Part shown: positions 34,032 to 42,848 of the stretch, one piece after another | Layout of the letters: every line of letters begins with the position of its first letter | Position numbering within the stretch: position 1 is the stretch's first letter | From: Allobosea sp. 47.2.35 | GTDB lineage: Bacteria > Pseudomonadota > Alphaproteobacteria > Rhizobiales > Beijerinckiaceae | NCBI RefSeq assembly: GCF_024655635.1 | Contig: NZ_JANLGI010000001.1 | Coordinates: forward strand, 447,435-511,434 | Reading direction: 5' to 3' | Length of the DNA stretch: 64,000 nucleotides | The notes under the pieces: model-generated | Databases searched by the model: none | What the model was told of the DNA's origin: nothing | The model's input: the letters and a program-made list of their open reading frames with translations, nothing else | Translations under genes and position numbers: made by a program

Positions 34032-34046
34032 ATCCAAAAATTGGAT
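34032..34046. promoter_or_regulatory. GntR operator, proximal copy
   Basis: ATCCAAAAATTGGAT: a second ATCCA-N5-TGGAT repeat, 16 bases before the asparaginase GTG start. A possible promoter (TTGCGC at 34008-34013, TATCCA at 34031-34036, 17-base spacer) would be covered by it, which predicts repression. Confidence 0.75.
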
Positions 34047-34062
34047 TCAATATTTAATTTGA

Positions 34063-35058
34063 GTGGACGGCCGGCCGGTGATCGCGATCTGCAACAATGA
34101 GGGAGCCTGCGGAATCGCGGCGACAGGTGCGGCGCTGGCCCGTGGCGATGCGGCGCTGGACGCGATCGAGGCCGGCATCCGGCTGGTCGAGGCCAGCGAA
34201 GAGGTCAGGACCGTGGGGCGCGGCGGCTGGCCCAACCTGCTGGGAGAGGTCGAGCTCGATGCCTCGATGATGGATGGTTCGACGCTGCGCACCGGCTCTG
34301 TCGGTGCGCTGACCGGCTATCTCCACCCGGTCAGCATCGCTCGGCAGGTGCTCGAACGATTGCCGCATGAATTGCTGGTCGGAGAGGGCGCGCGCCGCTT
34401 CGCTGCCGAGATCGGCGCCGAGGCCGGCGAGTTGCTGATGCCGCATGCGCGGATGGCGTGGGAGCGCTGGTTCCGGACGGAGGTCGGCGCGGCCGAGCAG
34501 GCGCGTTGGCCGGACGTGCCGATGGCGGAACTGTGCCAGCAGGCGATCGACCCGGAAATCGGGCGCGATACCACGGTCTTCCTGGCGCAGGATGCGGAGG
34601 GCCATATCGGCGCGGGCACGAGCACGTCGGGCTGGGGCTGGAAGTATCCCGGCCGCCTCGGCGACAGCCCGATCATCGGGGCGGGCTCTTACGCGGATAG
34701 CCGCTACGGCGCCTGCGCCTGCACGGGCGTCGGCGAGATGAGCATCCGCGCCGGCACGTCGCGCGCCGTCGTCCTCTACATGAAGATGGGCATGAGCGTC
34801 GAAGAGGCCGTGCATGAGGCGGTCGAGGACATGCGCGCGCTCAAGGGCGGGCTGATCGGCCGCGTCACGATCCACGCCATCGACCGGCAGGGCGGCCACA
34901 AGGTCGTCGCCGTCAACGGCCTTCCTGAGAACCACTACTGGCTTTGGCGCGCGGGTGACGCCGCCCCGTCGAGCCAGCCCTGCGAAATCATCGCGATCAG
35001 CGATGTCCCCGCCCCGAAGCCGACGGCGCATCGCCGCTACGAGCAGATGGGGCTCTGA
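34063..35058 (+). CDS. Isoaspartyl peptidase / L-asparaginase family Ntn-hydrolase
   Basis: 331 aa of the glycosylasparaginase (T2) family. The precursor should cut itself before T170 in GRDTTVFLAQ, exposing the nucleophilic Thr. GTSTSGWGWKYPGRLGDSPI and GAGSYADSRYGACACTGVGE are the conserved substrate-site blocks after the cut. There is no signal peptide, so it is cytoplasmic. It hydrolyses Asn, isoaspartyl dipeptides or an N-acylated Asp relative. The GTG start has no clear ribosome-binding site and lies 16 bases from the GntR operator. An amino-acid-binding protein gene follows after 31 bases. Confidence 0.88.
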   Translation: MDGRPVIAICNNEGACGIAATGAALARGDAALDAIEAGIRLVEASEEVRTVGRGGWPNLLGEVELDASMMDGSTLRTGSVGALTGYLHPVSIARQVLERLPHELLVGEGARRFAAEIGAEAGELLMPHARMAWERWFRTEVGAAEQARWPDVPMAELCQQAIDPEIGRDTTVFLAQDAEGHIGAGTSTSGWGWKYPGRLGDSPIIGAGSYADSRYGACACTGVGEMSIRAGTSRAVVLYMKMGMSVEEAVHEAVEDMRALKGGLIGRVTIHAIDRQGGHKVVAVNGLPENHYWLWRAGDAAPSSQPCEIIAISDVPAPKPTAHRRYEQMGL

Positions 35059-35089
35059 GCCCGCCCTCCCGCCAGCAACAGGACAGACC

Positions 35090-36112
35090 ATGACAGCGTC
35101 ACGCCATCGCCTTTTCGCAGCATTCGCCGGCCTGCTGCTCGCCGGGACCGCCGCGCAGGCTCAAACCACGCTCGAACGCGTCAAGCAGCGCGGGCAACTG
35201 ATCTGCGGCACCAGCACCGGCATCGCCGGCTTCAGCATGGCGGACGGGCAGGGCAACTGGTCGGGGCTCGATGTCGATGTCTGCCGGGCGCTGGCGGCGG
35301 CGATCTTCGACGATCCCGCGAAGGTCAAGTTCATCCCGCTGGCGAGCAAGGACCGGCTCACCGCACTGCAGAGCGGCGAGATCGATGTGCTGCCGCGCAC
35401 CACGACCTGGACGCTGAGTCGCGACGCCGGCCAGGGCCTGAACTTCACCGCCGTGAACTATTATGATGGGCAGGGCTTCCAGGTCCGCGCCAAGAGCGGG
35501 GTCAAGTCGGTCAAGGACTTGAACGGTGCTTCGATCTGCACGGTGCAGGGCACGACCAACGAGCTGAACCTCTCCGACTATTTCCGCGTCAACAAGATGA
35601 AATACGAGGTCGTCGCCTTCCAGGGCATCGATGAGACGGTGAAGGCCTATGAGAGCGGGCGCTGCGACGCGATCTCGACCGATATCTCCCAGCTCGTCTC
35701 CTATCGCCTGAAGATGTCCGACGCGGCCGAGCATATGCTGCTGCCCGAGGTGATCTCGAAGGAGCCCATCGGCCCCTATGTCCGCCAGGGCGATGACGAA
35801 TGGTTCGACATCGTACGCTGGACCGTCTTCGCGCTGGTCAATGCCGAGGAGCTCGGCGTGACCAAGGCCAATCTCGCCGACATGCTGAAGTCGGAGAACC
35901 CGGAGATTCGGCGCCTGCTCGGCGTCGAGGGCAAGTTCGGCGCGGGGCTCGGCCTGACGCCGGACTGGATCGCCCGCATCGTCAAACATGTCGGCAATTA
36001 CGGCGAATCCTACGAGCGCAATCTCGGTTCCGGCAGCCGGATCAACCTGCCGCGCGGCATCAACAATCTCTGGTCGAAGGGCGGCATCCAGTTCGCGCCG
36101 CCGGTGCGCTGA
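35090..36112 (+). CDS. Amino-acid ABC transporter substrate-binding protein (AapJ/BztA-like), orphan
   Basis: 340 aa with a signal peptide (FAAFAGLLLAGTAAQAQ). The mature start TLERVKQRGQLICGTSTGIA then GFSMADGQGNWSGLDVDVCR is characteristic of the general/acidic L-amino-acid binders AapJ and BztA. The C-terminus (INNLWSKGGIQFAPPVR) also fits that group. No aapQMP permease or ATPase genes follow; the next genes are on the other strand. It must therefore feed a transporter encoded elsewhere or act as a sensor protein. It is probably in one operon with the asparaginase and under GntR control. Confidence 0.88.
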   Translation: MTASRHRLFAAFAGLLLAGTAAQAQTTLERVKQRGQLICGTSTGIAGFSMADGQGNWSGLDVDVCRALAAAIFDDPAKVKFIPLASKDRLTALQSGEIDVLPRTTTWTLSRDAGQGLNFTAVNYYDGQGFQVRAKSGVKSVKDLNGASICTVQGTTNELNLSDYFRVNKMKYEVVAFQGIDETVKAYESGRCDAISTDISQLVSYRLKMSDAAEHMLLPEVISKEPIGPYVRQGDDEWFDIVRWTVFALVNAEELGVTKANLADMLKSENPEIRRLLGVEGKFGAGLGLTPDWIARIVKHVGNYGESYERNLGSGSRINLPRGINNLWSKGGIQFAPPVR

Positions 36113-36143
36113 AGCGATCCAGCGATATAGACCGGAAGCATGC

Positions 36144-36165
36144 GACGGCCCCGCGAGGGGCCGTC
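36144..36165. terminator. Hairpin between convergent genes
   Basis: GACGGCCCC-GCGA-GGGGCCGTC is a perfect 9-bp stem with a tetraloop, placed between the AapJ-like stop and the DppC-like stop. There is no U-tract. It is a likely bidirectional terminator structure. Confidence 0.6.
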
Positions 36166-36181
36166 ATCGCTCGAGAGGGCT

Positions 36182-37054
36182 TCAGCGCCGCTCGTCGAGC
36201 GCGTCGCGGACGCCGTCGCCGAGCAGGTTCACTGCCAGGATCAGCAGGCAGAGCCCGGCGCCCGGCAAGGCGATCAGCCAGGGGTCGAACAGGATATGCT
36301 CGCGCCCCTCGGCGATCATCAGGCCCCAGGACGGCGTCGGCGGCTGGGCGCCGAGGCCGAGGAATGAGAGCGCGGCTTCGAGCAGGATGACGTTGGCGAT
36401 CTCCAGCGTCGCGACCACGATCAGCGTGTTGCGCAGGTTCGGCAGGATGCCGTGCAGCATGATGTAGAGATGCGAGGCGCCGAAGGACTGGGTCGCCTGC
36501 ACGAATTCGCGGCTGCGCAGGCTTTGGGCCGCCGAACGCACGACCACGGCGAAACGATCCCAGAGCAGCAGGCTGAGCACGATCGCGAGCGTCTTCAGGG
36601 AGGCGCCACCCAAGGCCACCGCCGCGAGCGCGACCAGCACGATCGGCAGCGAGAGCCGCGTCGTCACGATGAAGCTGATCGCCATGTCGACACGGCCGCC
36701 GAAATAGCCGGCGGCGAGACCGAGCATCGTGCCGATGAACCCGGCGCAGAGCGTGACGCCGAGGCCGATCAGGATTGAGACGCGGGCGCCATGGAGCAGG
36801 CGGGCGAGATAGTCGCGGCCGAGATGGTCGGTGCCGAGGAGGTGAGCCGGGTCGGAACCCGGATACCAGAAGGGCGGCACCATGCGCTTGCCGAGATCCT
36901 GCGCGATCGGATCATGGCTCGCGAGCCAGGGCGCGAAGATCGCGATGAAGACGATGATAGCGAGCAGGCCGCCGCCGATGCGGATGGCGCTGCTGGCGCT
37001 CAGCCCCTTGAAGAGCTTGCGCCGGCGGATGGCAGGGCTGTCGGCGATCGACAT
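36182..37054 (-). CDS. Dipeptide/oligopeptide-type ABC transporter permease (DppC-like)
   Basis: 290 aa with an N-terminal extension and six TM segments. The family N-terminus LASHDPIAQDLGKRMVPPFW and LGTDHLGRDYLARLLHGARV are present, and the EAA-loop is EFVQATQSFGASHLYIMLHG then ILPNL. Its ATG overlaps the DppB stop by one base. With DppB it forms the membrane channel for a peptide-like ligand. No ATPase genes (DppD/F type) lie next to it. Confidence 0.9.
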   Translation of the reverse strand: MSIADSPAIRRRKLFKGLSASSAIRIGGGLLAIIVFIAIFAPWLASHDPIAQDLGKRMVPPFWYPGSDPAHLLGTDHLGRDYLARLLHGARVSILIGLGVTLCAGFIGTMLGLAAGYFGGRVDMAISFIVTTRLSLPIVLVALAAVALGGASLKTLAIVLSLLLWDRFAVVVRSAAQSLRSREFVQATQSFGASHLYIMLHGILPNLRNTLIVVATLEIANVILLEAALSFLGLGAQPPTPSWGLMIAEGREHILFDPWLIALPGAGLCLLILAVNLLGDGVRDALDERR

Positions 37055-37971
37055 CAGGCGCTCCTCAGGCGGGGATCGAGCCAGGCATTGATCAGGTCGG
37101 CCGCGGTGGTCAGCGTGACGTAGATCAGCGAGAGGATCAGGATGATCGCTTGCACCACGGGAAGGTCGCTGCGCAGCAGCGATTCCCAGGCGAGGCGGCC
37201 GAGCCCGTTGATGGCGAAGACGCTCTCGATGACGATCGAGCCGGAGAGCATCAGGCCGAATTGCACGGCGGCGAGCGAGACCAGCGGCAGCACCGCGTTG
37301 CGCAGGGCGTGGACCAAGAGCACGCGCGGTTGCGAGGCGCCCTTGGCGCGGGCGGTGCGGATATAATCGGCGGTGAGCACGTCGATCATGCCGGCGCGCG
37401 TCAGGCGCATCAGGGCGGGCATGGCGTAGTAGCTGAGCACCACGACGGGCAGGATATAGCCCTGCCAGCTCTCGGTGCCGGAGATCGGCACGAGCCCGTA
37501 CCAGACGCCGAAGATCACGATCAGGATCAGGCCGAGCCAGAAGCTCGGGATCGCCTGGCCGAGCACGGCGAGCATCAGGGCGATCCGGTCGATCGTGCCG
37601 CCCGGCTTCAACGAGGCGAGAATGCCGAGCGGAACCGCGACGACGAGCGCGAGCAGGAAGGCCGCCGAGCCGAGCACGAGCGTGACCGAGAGCCGCTCAG
37701 TGATGATCGGCGCCACCGGCAGGTTGAAATAGAGGCTCGTGCCGAAATTGCCGGCGAAGGCATTGCCGATCCAGCTCAGGAACTGCAACGGGATCGGCCG
37801 GTCGAGGCCATAGGCCTGCCGGATCAGCTCGACATCCTGCGCCCGGCCGGCCTGGCCGGCGAGGACGACGGCGGGATCACCGGAGACGAACATCAATCCG
37901 AAGGCGACGGCCGAGACGGCGAGCGCCACGAGGGCGGCGACGATCAGGCGGCGCGCGAGAAAGGGCAGCAT
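37054..37971 (-). CDS. Dipeptide/oligopeptide-type ABC transporter permease (DppB-like)
   Basis: 305 aa, six TM segments. The N-terminus (LARRLIVAALVALAVSAVAF) and GLDRPIPLQFLSWIGNAFAG are typical, and the EAA-loop is DYIRTARAKGASQPRVLLVH then ALRNAV. It lies 94 bases after the binding-protein stop, separated from it by a hairpin, and it overlaps the DppC start. Confidence 0.9.
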   Translation of the reverse strand: MLPFLARRLIVAALVALAVSAVAFGLMFVSGDPAVVLAGQAGRAQDVELIRQAYGLDRPIPLQFLSWIGNAFAGNFGTSLYFNLPVAPIITERLSVTLVLGSAAFLLALVVAVPLGILASLKPGGTIDRIALMLAVLGQAIPSFWLGLILIVIFGVWYGLVPISGTESWQGYILPVVVLSYYAMPALMRLTRAGMIDVLTADYIRTARAKGASQPRVLLVHALRNAVLPLVSLAAVQFGLMLSGSIVIESVFAINGLGRLAWESLLRSDLPVVQAIILILSLIYVTLTTAADLINAWLDPRLRSA

Positions 37972-38016
37972 GACGGCTCCGGGGATAGCGGGTCGGCCTG
38001 CCTGGCAGGGACAGCG

Positions 38017-38043
38017 CCGCTACCGGCTTTAGACCGATAGCGG
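38017..38043 (-). terminator. Intercistronic hairpin after DppA-like gene
   Basis: CCGCTA-c-CGG pairs with CCG-a-TAGCGG around a seven-base loop, just beyond the binding-protein stop. It has the same placement as the hairpin after the binding-protein gene at 11568, consistent with favouring binding protein over permease. Confidence 0.5.
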
Positions 38044-38065
38044 AGCGGCGATAGGTGTGAAGCTG

Positions 38066-39589
38066 TTACTTCCAGCTCGACAGCCACCAGCGGGCGAACT
38101 CGTCCGGATGGGGCTTGAAGGTGAGCTGCTGCGACAGGCCGTAATTGATGTTGAAGTCGTACATCGGCAGCCAATAGGCCTGATCGGCGATCTTCTTCAG
38201 CGCCTTGGCATAGTTCGCCTCGCGCAGCGCCCGATCCTGCGAGGTGTCGGCCGCGTTGACCAGCTCCATGACTTCCTTGTCCTGGACGAGGTCGTCGGCG
38301 CCGCCGCCGAAGAAGTTGGAGATGATGAAGGCGACGTCGCCGGTGCCGTAGCTGCCCCAGTTGGTGAAGAAGGCCGGCAGTTCGCCCGCGCGCCATTTCT
38401 GCACGCCGGCAGCATATTGCTGCTCGTTCAGCGTGGCGCGGATGCCGACCTTGCCGAGATCGTTGGCGATCGCCTCGGCGACCGGGCGCGGCATGGCGGC
38501 GAAGACCATCTCGATATCGACGCCGTTGGCGAAGCCGGCTTCGGCCAGCAGAGCCTTGGCCTTGGCCGGGTCATAGGCGTATTTCGTCACGTCCTGGGCA
38601 CAGCCGAATTGCTTGGGGTTGCAGGCGGCGTTCAGCACCTGCGAGGCGCCGCCGGCGAAAGCCTTGACGATGGCCTCGCGGTTGACGGCGTGGTTGATCG
38701 CCTGCCGGACCTTCAGGTTCTTGGTCGGGTAGTCCTTGCCCTTGCCGGTCACGGTCATGCCGACATAGGAAATCCGCATGATCGGGCCGTTGACGATCTG
38801 CACGCGGCTGGCGAGGCGCGCGGCCTGGTCCGGCGGGATGCGCCAGGTCCAGTCGAGCTTGCCGGCCATCAGCTCGGCGAACTGGGTGTTGAGCTCGGGG
38901 ATGGTGCGGACGACGATCTTGCCGATCGCGGGCTTGCCCTTGGGGCTGCCGGCATAGTGGCCGTCGAAGCGCTCGAAGGCGTAACGGATGCCGGGCGTCA
39001 TCTCGGTGAGCTTGTAGGGGCCGGTGCCGACGGGCTTGGCCGCCATGCCGGCCGAGCCGACCTCCTTGAAATAGGCGGCCGGATAGATCGGCAGCGCATC
39101 GGCGAGCATCTCGACCGCGCCGGCGAAGGGCTTGGCCATCTTGATGCGGACTTGGAAGTCCGAGACCTTCTCGACCTTGTCGATCCAGTCGACCGCGATG
39201 CGGAAGCGCGTGCCATAGGCCGGGTCGAGCACGGTGGTCAGGGTATAGACCACGTCATCGGCGGTGAACTTGGCGCCGTTATGGAAGGTCACGCCCTCGC
39301 GCAGGTCGAATTCCATCGTGGTGGGATCGACGAAGCGCCAGGCCTTGGCCAGCGCGGGCTTGATCTCGCCGGTGTCGAGATCCTTGTAGAGCAGGCCGTC
39401 ATAGATGTGCCGGGCGAGGATCAGGCCTTCGCGGCCGGCGATCTTGTAGGTGTCGAGCGCTTCCGGCTCGAGCGCGAAGGCGGCGTTCAGCGTATCGTCG
39501 GCCTTGCCGGCCAAGGCCGGAGCCGGCGCGAAGGCGAAGGAGGCGGCGAGAAGCGCGCCGGCCAGCGCGGTCGTTCCCAAGATTTTCAT
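38066..39589 (-). CDS. Peptide-type ABC transporter substrate-binding protein (DppA-like)
   Basis: 507 aa of the family 5 extracellular binding proteins. A signal peptide (LAGALLAASFAFAPAPALAG) precedes the domain; ADDTLNAAFALEPEALDTYK opens it, and REGVTFHNGAKFTADDVVYT is the classic block. It is periplasmic and not lipidated. It is first in a DppABC set that lacks ATPases, downstream of an RraA-family gene on the same strand. The ligand (peptide, opine, nickel complex or glutathione-like) is not decidable from sequence. Confidence 0.9.
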   Translation of the reverse strand: MKILGTTALAGALLAASFAFAPAPALAGKADDTLNAAFALEPEALDTYKIAGREGLILARHIYDGLLYKDLDTGEIKPALAKAWRFVDPTTMEFDLREGVTFHNGAKFTADDVVYTLTTVLDPAYGTRFRIAVDWIDKVEKVSDFQVRIKMAKPFAGAVEMLADALPIYPAAYFKEVGSAGMAAKPVGTGPYKLTEMTPGIRYAFERFDGHYAGSPKGKPAIGKIVVRTIPELNTQFAELMAGKLDWTWRIPPDQAARLASRVQIVNGPIMRISYVGMTVTGKGKDYPTKNLKVRQAINHAVNREAIVKAFAGGASQVLNAACNPKQFGCAQDVTKYAYDPAKAKALLAEAGFANGVDIEMVFAAMPRPVAEAIANDLGKVGIRATLNEQQYAAGVQKWRAGELPAFFTNWGSYGTGDVAFIISNFFGGGADDLVQDKEVMELVNAADTSQDRALREANYAKALKKIADQAYWLPMYDFNINYGLSQQLTFKPHPDEFARWWLSSWK

Positions 39590-39662
39590 CGGTGTGTTCC
39601 CCTGTGTTGTCTGGATGATGATCCGATCGAAACCCGCCTCTGTGGGCGGTGCCGCGACCGGC

Positions 39663-40328
39663 CTATAAGGCCCGCAGCTTTTCGTAGAGCGCCCGCGCGC
39701 CGTTGATCTCGTCGATGCGTTCGCCCTTGAGGACGCGCGCGATGATGCCGGGCTCGGCCGCCTGCATGGCGGCGCAGGTCCGGGCGAGAGCTTCCGCTTC
39801 GGCGGGATCGATGATGCAGACGCCGTTCTCGTCGGCGAGGACGAGGTCGCCGGGGCGCACTGTCGCGCCGCCGCACTGGACGGTCTCGCCGATCGCGCCG
39901 CCCTTGCCGAGGAGCTTCGTCGTCAGCGGCGAGCGGCCGCGACACCAGACCGGCAGGCCCGAGGCCCGGATCGCCGCGACATCGGTGACGAAGCCATCGA
40001 TGACGACGCCGACGATGCCGGCGGCCTGGGCGGCGGCGGTCATCACCGCCCCCCAGCAGGCATGACGGTCGTCACCCTGGCGGTCGATGACGAGGATGTC
40101 GCCGGGCTTGGCCTGCGTCAGGGCGCAGGAGAGCACCGCGCCGTCATCGGGTGGGACGCTGACGGTGAAGGCCGGTCCGCAGACGCGCGGGCCCTCGATG
40201 ACGCACTGGATCGCGGGGACCATGAAACCCTCGGTCAGGATATGGCCGAGCGTCGCGGTCTCGATCTCGCGGAAGAGCGCGGCGCGCTGTGCGATCGAGG
40301 CTTCGGCCGATGATCCGGTCGCTGTCAT
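39663..40328 (-). CDS. RraA family aldolase-like protein
   Basis: 221 aa of the RraA / HMG-aldolase group. GPAFTVSVPPDDG, GDILVIDRQGDDRHACWGAV and GIVGVVIDGFVTDVAAIRAS are characteristic; the last holds the conserved D-G-x-x-R/T-D metal-substrate region. VRPGDLVLADENGVCIID is the C-terminal block. Many members are 4-hydroxy-4-methyl-2-oxoglutarate or oxaloacetate aldolase/decarboxylases, and RraA itself regulates RNase E. Genomic context (uptake system, amidohydrolase, LysR) favours a catabolic enzyme. It is divergent from the LysR gene over a 151-bp spacer with LysR boxes. Confidence 0.85.
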   Translation of the reverse strand: MTATGSSAEASIAQRAALFREIETATLGHILTEGFMVPAIQCVIEGPRVCGPAFTVSVPPDDGAVLSCALTQAKPGDILVIDRQGDDRHACWGAVMTAAAQAAGIVGVVIDGFVTDVAAIRASGLPVWCRGRSPLTTKLLGKGGAIGETVQCGGATVRPGDLVLADENGVCIIDPAEAEALARTCAAMQAAEPGIIARVLKGERIDEINGARALYEKLRAL

Positions 40329-40391
40329 GGTCGCCCTTGCGCTGGAGGATGTCGCGTTCTGCCGAACCTACGGAAGCCGCGAAACCGGGTC

Positions 40392-40420
40392 CAATAGACA
40401 GTTCCTATGCTAAGCATAGG
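40392..40420. promoter_or_regulatory. Two overlapping LysR boxes in the RraA/LysR spacer
   Basis: TAGACAGTTCCTA (40395-40407) and the overlapping TATGCTAAGCATA (40406-40418) both have T-N11-A form. The second lies inside the perfect 17-bp palindrome CCTATGCTAAGCATAGG at 40404-40420. The stretch 40392-40410 matches 15 of 19 bases with one upstream of the M20 gene. Confidence 0.75.
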
Positions 40421-40479
40421 CTTGCCACGGCAGCGGGTTTGCATAAGGGGCAGGGACGACCGAACGGGGAGAGGCTCGC

Positions 40480-41460
40480 TTGAGCGGAACGAAGCCGAAG
40501 CTGCACCATCTCAACTGGAACCTGCTGCATACCTTCCTCGTCATCGTCGAGGAACGCAGCATCACGCGGGCGGCCGACCGTCTGCTCGTGCGCCAGCCGA
40601 CGGTGAGCGCGGCCCTGCAGCGGCTGGAAGAGACGCTGGGCGGCCAGCTTATCCAGCGCGACAGCCGCCGCTTCGTCCTGACCAAGCGCGGCGAGCTGCT
40701 CTACAAGGAATGCGTCGACATCTACCGCAGCGTGGCGCGCATCGGCGACCGGCTGTCGGAGGATCATGACGACCTGACCGGGCTGGTGCGACTGCTCGTC
40801 GTGACCCATGTCGTGCTGCCGCCGCTCGACCGGACGCTGACGCTGCTCAATCGCAAGCACCCCGGCGTCAGCGTGCGCATCGACGTCGCCAACAGCCAGG
40901 ACATCGTCCGCGCGGTCTCGCAGAAGCTCAGCCCGTTCGGCTTCTGCTTGCTCGCCAAGCCGTTGGCCGGGCTCGACTGCCGGCCGCTATTGCGCGAGGA
41001 GTTCGGCATCCTGTGCGGGCGCGGGCATCCGCTCTTCGGGCTCTCGGATGTGCCATTGGCGGAACTGCGCGACGAGCCCTTCGTCGCGCTCGCCTGCGGG
41101 CAGGACGGAGCGCTGGAGCCGATGGTCTCGGTCCGGGAAGGGGCGGGGCTCGGCAGCCGGGTCGTCGGCTCCAGCCCCAATCTCGAGGAGGTTACAAGGA
41201 TGATCGCCGCCGGGCTCGGCATCGGCATCCTGCCGCTGGCCTCGGTGGCCGAGGCGCTGGAGAGCCGCTCCTTGTGGAACCTCGCGCGGCCCGAGGACCT
41301 GCTCGGCGCCGACCTCTATTTCATCTCCAACCCGGCCATGCAGCTCAGCGCCGCGGAAGAAGCCTTCCTGCGACTGTTCGAGCAGCGGCTCAGCGCGACC
41401 GAGGAGGAGCCGGCGGCCGAGACTGCTGCGATTCTGCTCAGCGATCCGCCCGCGCCATGA
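40480..41460 (+). CDS. LysR family transcriptional regulator
   Basis: 326 aa. The HTH covers about 10-70 (RSITRAADRLLVRQPTVSAA then LQRLEETLGG) and the effector domain about 95-300. It starts with TTG after GGGGAGAGG. Two T-N11-A boxes lie 60-90 bases upstream and a matching box precedes the convergent M20 amidohydrolase gene, so it likely controls RraA-DppABC and the amidohydrolase together. Its end overlaps the M20 gene's end by 23 bases (convergent). Confidence 0.88.
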   Translation: MSGTKPKLHHLNWNLLHTFLVIVEERSITRAADRLLVRQPTVSAALQRLEETLGGQLIQRDSRRFVLTKRGELLYKECVDIYRSVARIGDRLSEDHDDLTGLVRLLVVTHVVLPPLDRTLTLLNRKHPGVSVRIDVANSQDIVRAVSQKLSPFGFCLLAKPLAGLDCRPLLREEFGILCGRGHPLFGLSDVPLAELRDEPFVALACGQDGALEPMVSVREGAGLGSRVVGSSPNLEEVTRMIAAGLGIGILPLASVAEALESRSLWNLARPEDLLGADLYFISNPAMQLSAAEEAFLRLFEQRLSATEEEPAAETAAILLSDPPAP

Positions 41461-42682
41461 CGGTGTGAAGCAGCACGTTGAGGCCGGGTTCGAGGTCGTC
41501 CTTCGTGCAAAGCTCGGCATTGTTATGGGTGATGCCGCCCTTGCAGGGCGCGAAGATCATCGTCGTCGGGGCATGGCGCGCGACGAAATAGGCGTCGTGC
41601 CCAGCCTGGCTGAGGATGTCCTGCGTGCGGTAGCCCAAGGCCAGCGAGGTCTGACGCACGCTGTCGATCAGCTCCTGCGCGAAGATCCTGCCGCCCCATT
41701 TCCAGATATCGAGGATCTCGGCGGTGCAGCCGGCGCGGGCGGCGGATTCGCCGACGGCGCGGCGGACACGCTCGGCCATGACCTCGGAGGTTTCGGGATC
41801 GGGATGGCGCACGTCGCAGACGGCCTGCGCCCAGTCGGAGAGGATGCCCGGCTTGTTCGGCCAGGCGGCGAGGCGCGCCGCGGTCGCCTTACCGCCGCCG
41901 GCGGCATAGGCCCAGCCGATCTCGTCGGTCTCGACCAAGAGGCGGGCGCCGGCGAGCAAGGCGTTGCGGCGGCGCTCCATCGGCCAGGGGCCGGTATGGG
42001 CGGTCTCGCCCTTGAACTCGACGAGCATGCCCGTGCTCGGGAAGCCGCCGGTGACGACGCCGACCTGCATGCCGTCGCGGTCGAGATAATAGCCCTGCTC
42101 GATATGGAACTCGACATAGGCGTCGAAGGCATGCGGCGCCGCTTCCATCTCGCCGCGATAGCCGATCCGCTCCAGCTCCTGGCCGATCGTGCGGCCCTCC
42201 TCGTCGGTGCGCCCCAGCGCCCAGTCGAGCGTATAGGCGCCGACGAAGCAGCCGGAGCCGACCATCGGCGGCGAGAAGCGCGCGCCTTCCTCGTTGGTCC
42301 AGTTGACGATCTCGATCGGCCGGCGCGTGCGGTGGCCGAGTGCGTCGAGGGTGCGGCAGACTTCGAGCCCGCCGAGCACGCCGGCGATGCCGTCGAAGCG
42401 GCCGCCATTGATCTGCGTGTCGAGATGGCTGCCCATCACCACCGGCGGCAGGCTGTCATCGCTGCCGGCGCGGCGGGCGAAGATGTTGCCGATGCCGTCG
42501 ACGCGCACGGTGAGGCCTGCCTCGCGGCACCAGCCGACGAAGGTGTCGCGCACCTCCTTGTCTGCATCGGAGAGGGCGAGACGGGAGAGGCCGCCCGGCC
42601 GGCCGGGGCCGATCTCGGCCGAGCGCTCGATCGTGGTCCAGAAGCGCTCGATGTCGATACGGGCCGTGTCGAGGCTGGGCAT
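41438..42682 (-). CDS. M20 family Zn-dependent hydrolase (N-carbamoyl-L-amino-acid hydrolase/allantoate amidohydrolase type)
   Basis: 414 aa metallo-hydrolase. Metal-site blocks are in order: GSHLDTQINGGRFDGIAGVL (H and D ligands), NWTNEEGARFSP (Glu pair), VEFHIEQGYYLD (His) and KGGITHNNAEL near the C-terminus (His). FVGAYTLDWALGRTDEEG is also typical of the carbamoylase/allantoate branch. It cleaves an N-carbamoyl or ureido group from an amino-acid-like substrate, releasing ammonia and CO2. It has its own promoter with a LysR box shared with the neighbouring LysR/RraA spacer. Confidence 0.88.
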   Translation of the reverse strand: MPSLDTARIDIERFWTTIERSAEIGPGRPGGLSRLALSDADKEVRDTFVGWCREAGLTVRVDGIGNIFARRAGSDDSLPPVVMGSHLDTQINGGRFDGIAGVLGGLEVCRTLDALGHRTRRPIEIVNWTNEEGARFSPPMVGSGCFVGAYTLDWALGRTDEEGRTIGQELERIGYRGEMEAAPHAFDAYVEFHIEQGYYLDRDGMQVGVVTGGFPSTGMLVEFKGETAHTGPWPMERRRNALLAGARLLVETDEIGWAYAAGGGKATAARLAAWPNKPGILSDWAQAVCDVRHPDPETSEVMAERVRRAVGESAARAGCTAEILDIWKWGGRIFAQELIDSVRQTSLALGYRTQDILSQAGHDAYFVARHAPTTMIFAPCKGGITHNNAELCTKDDLEPGLNVLLHTVMARADR

Positions 42683-42804
42683 GACGGGTCTCCTCTCCGC
42701 CGGGCGGGGCGGGAGCTGCTGCGGGGCGATGAAGCGACGGGTTCGGCACCGCGATCGCAGGCGAACCGTCCAGCTCAGGATTTCAGGCGAGAGGCGGCGC
42801 AGGC

Positions 42805-42823
42805 AAATAGATATTGCCTATGC
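42805..42823. promoter_or_regulatory. LysR box upstream of the M20 hydrolase
   Basis: AAATAGATATTGCCTATGC contains TAG-N7-CTA (42808-42820, a T-N11-A box) and matches 40392-40410 at 15 of 19 bases. TTGCCA follows both boxes at a short distance. It lies about 125 bases before the M20 start, between that gene and the end of the wspR-like gene. Confidence 0.7.
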
Positions 42824-42848
42824 TTGCCATCGGCCGGCTCCGGGACCG

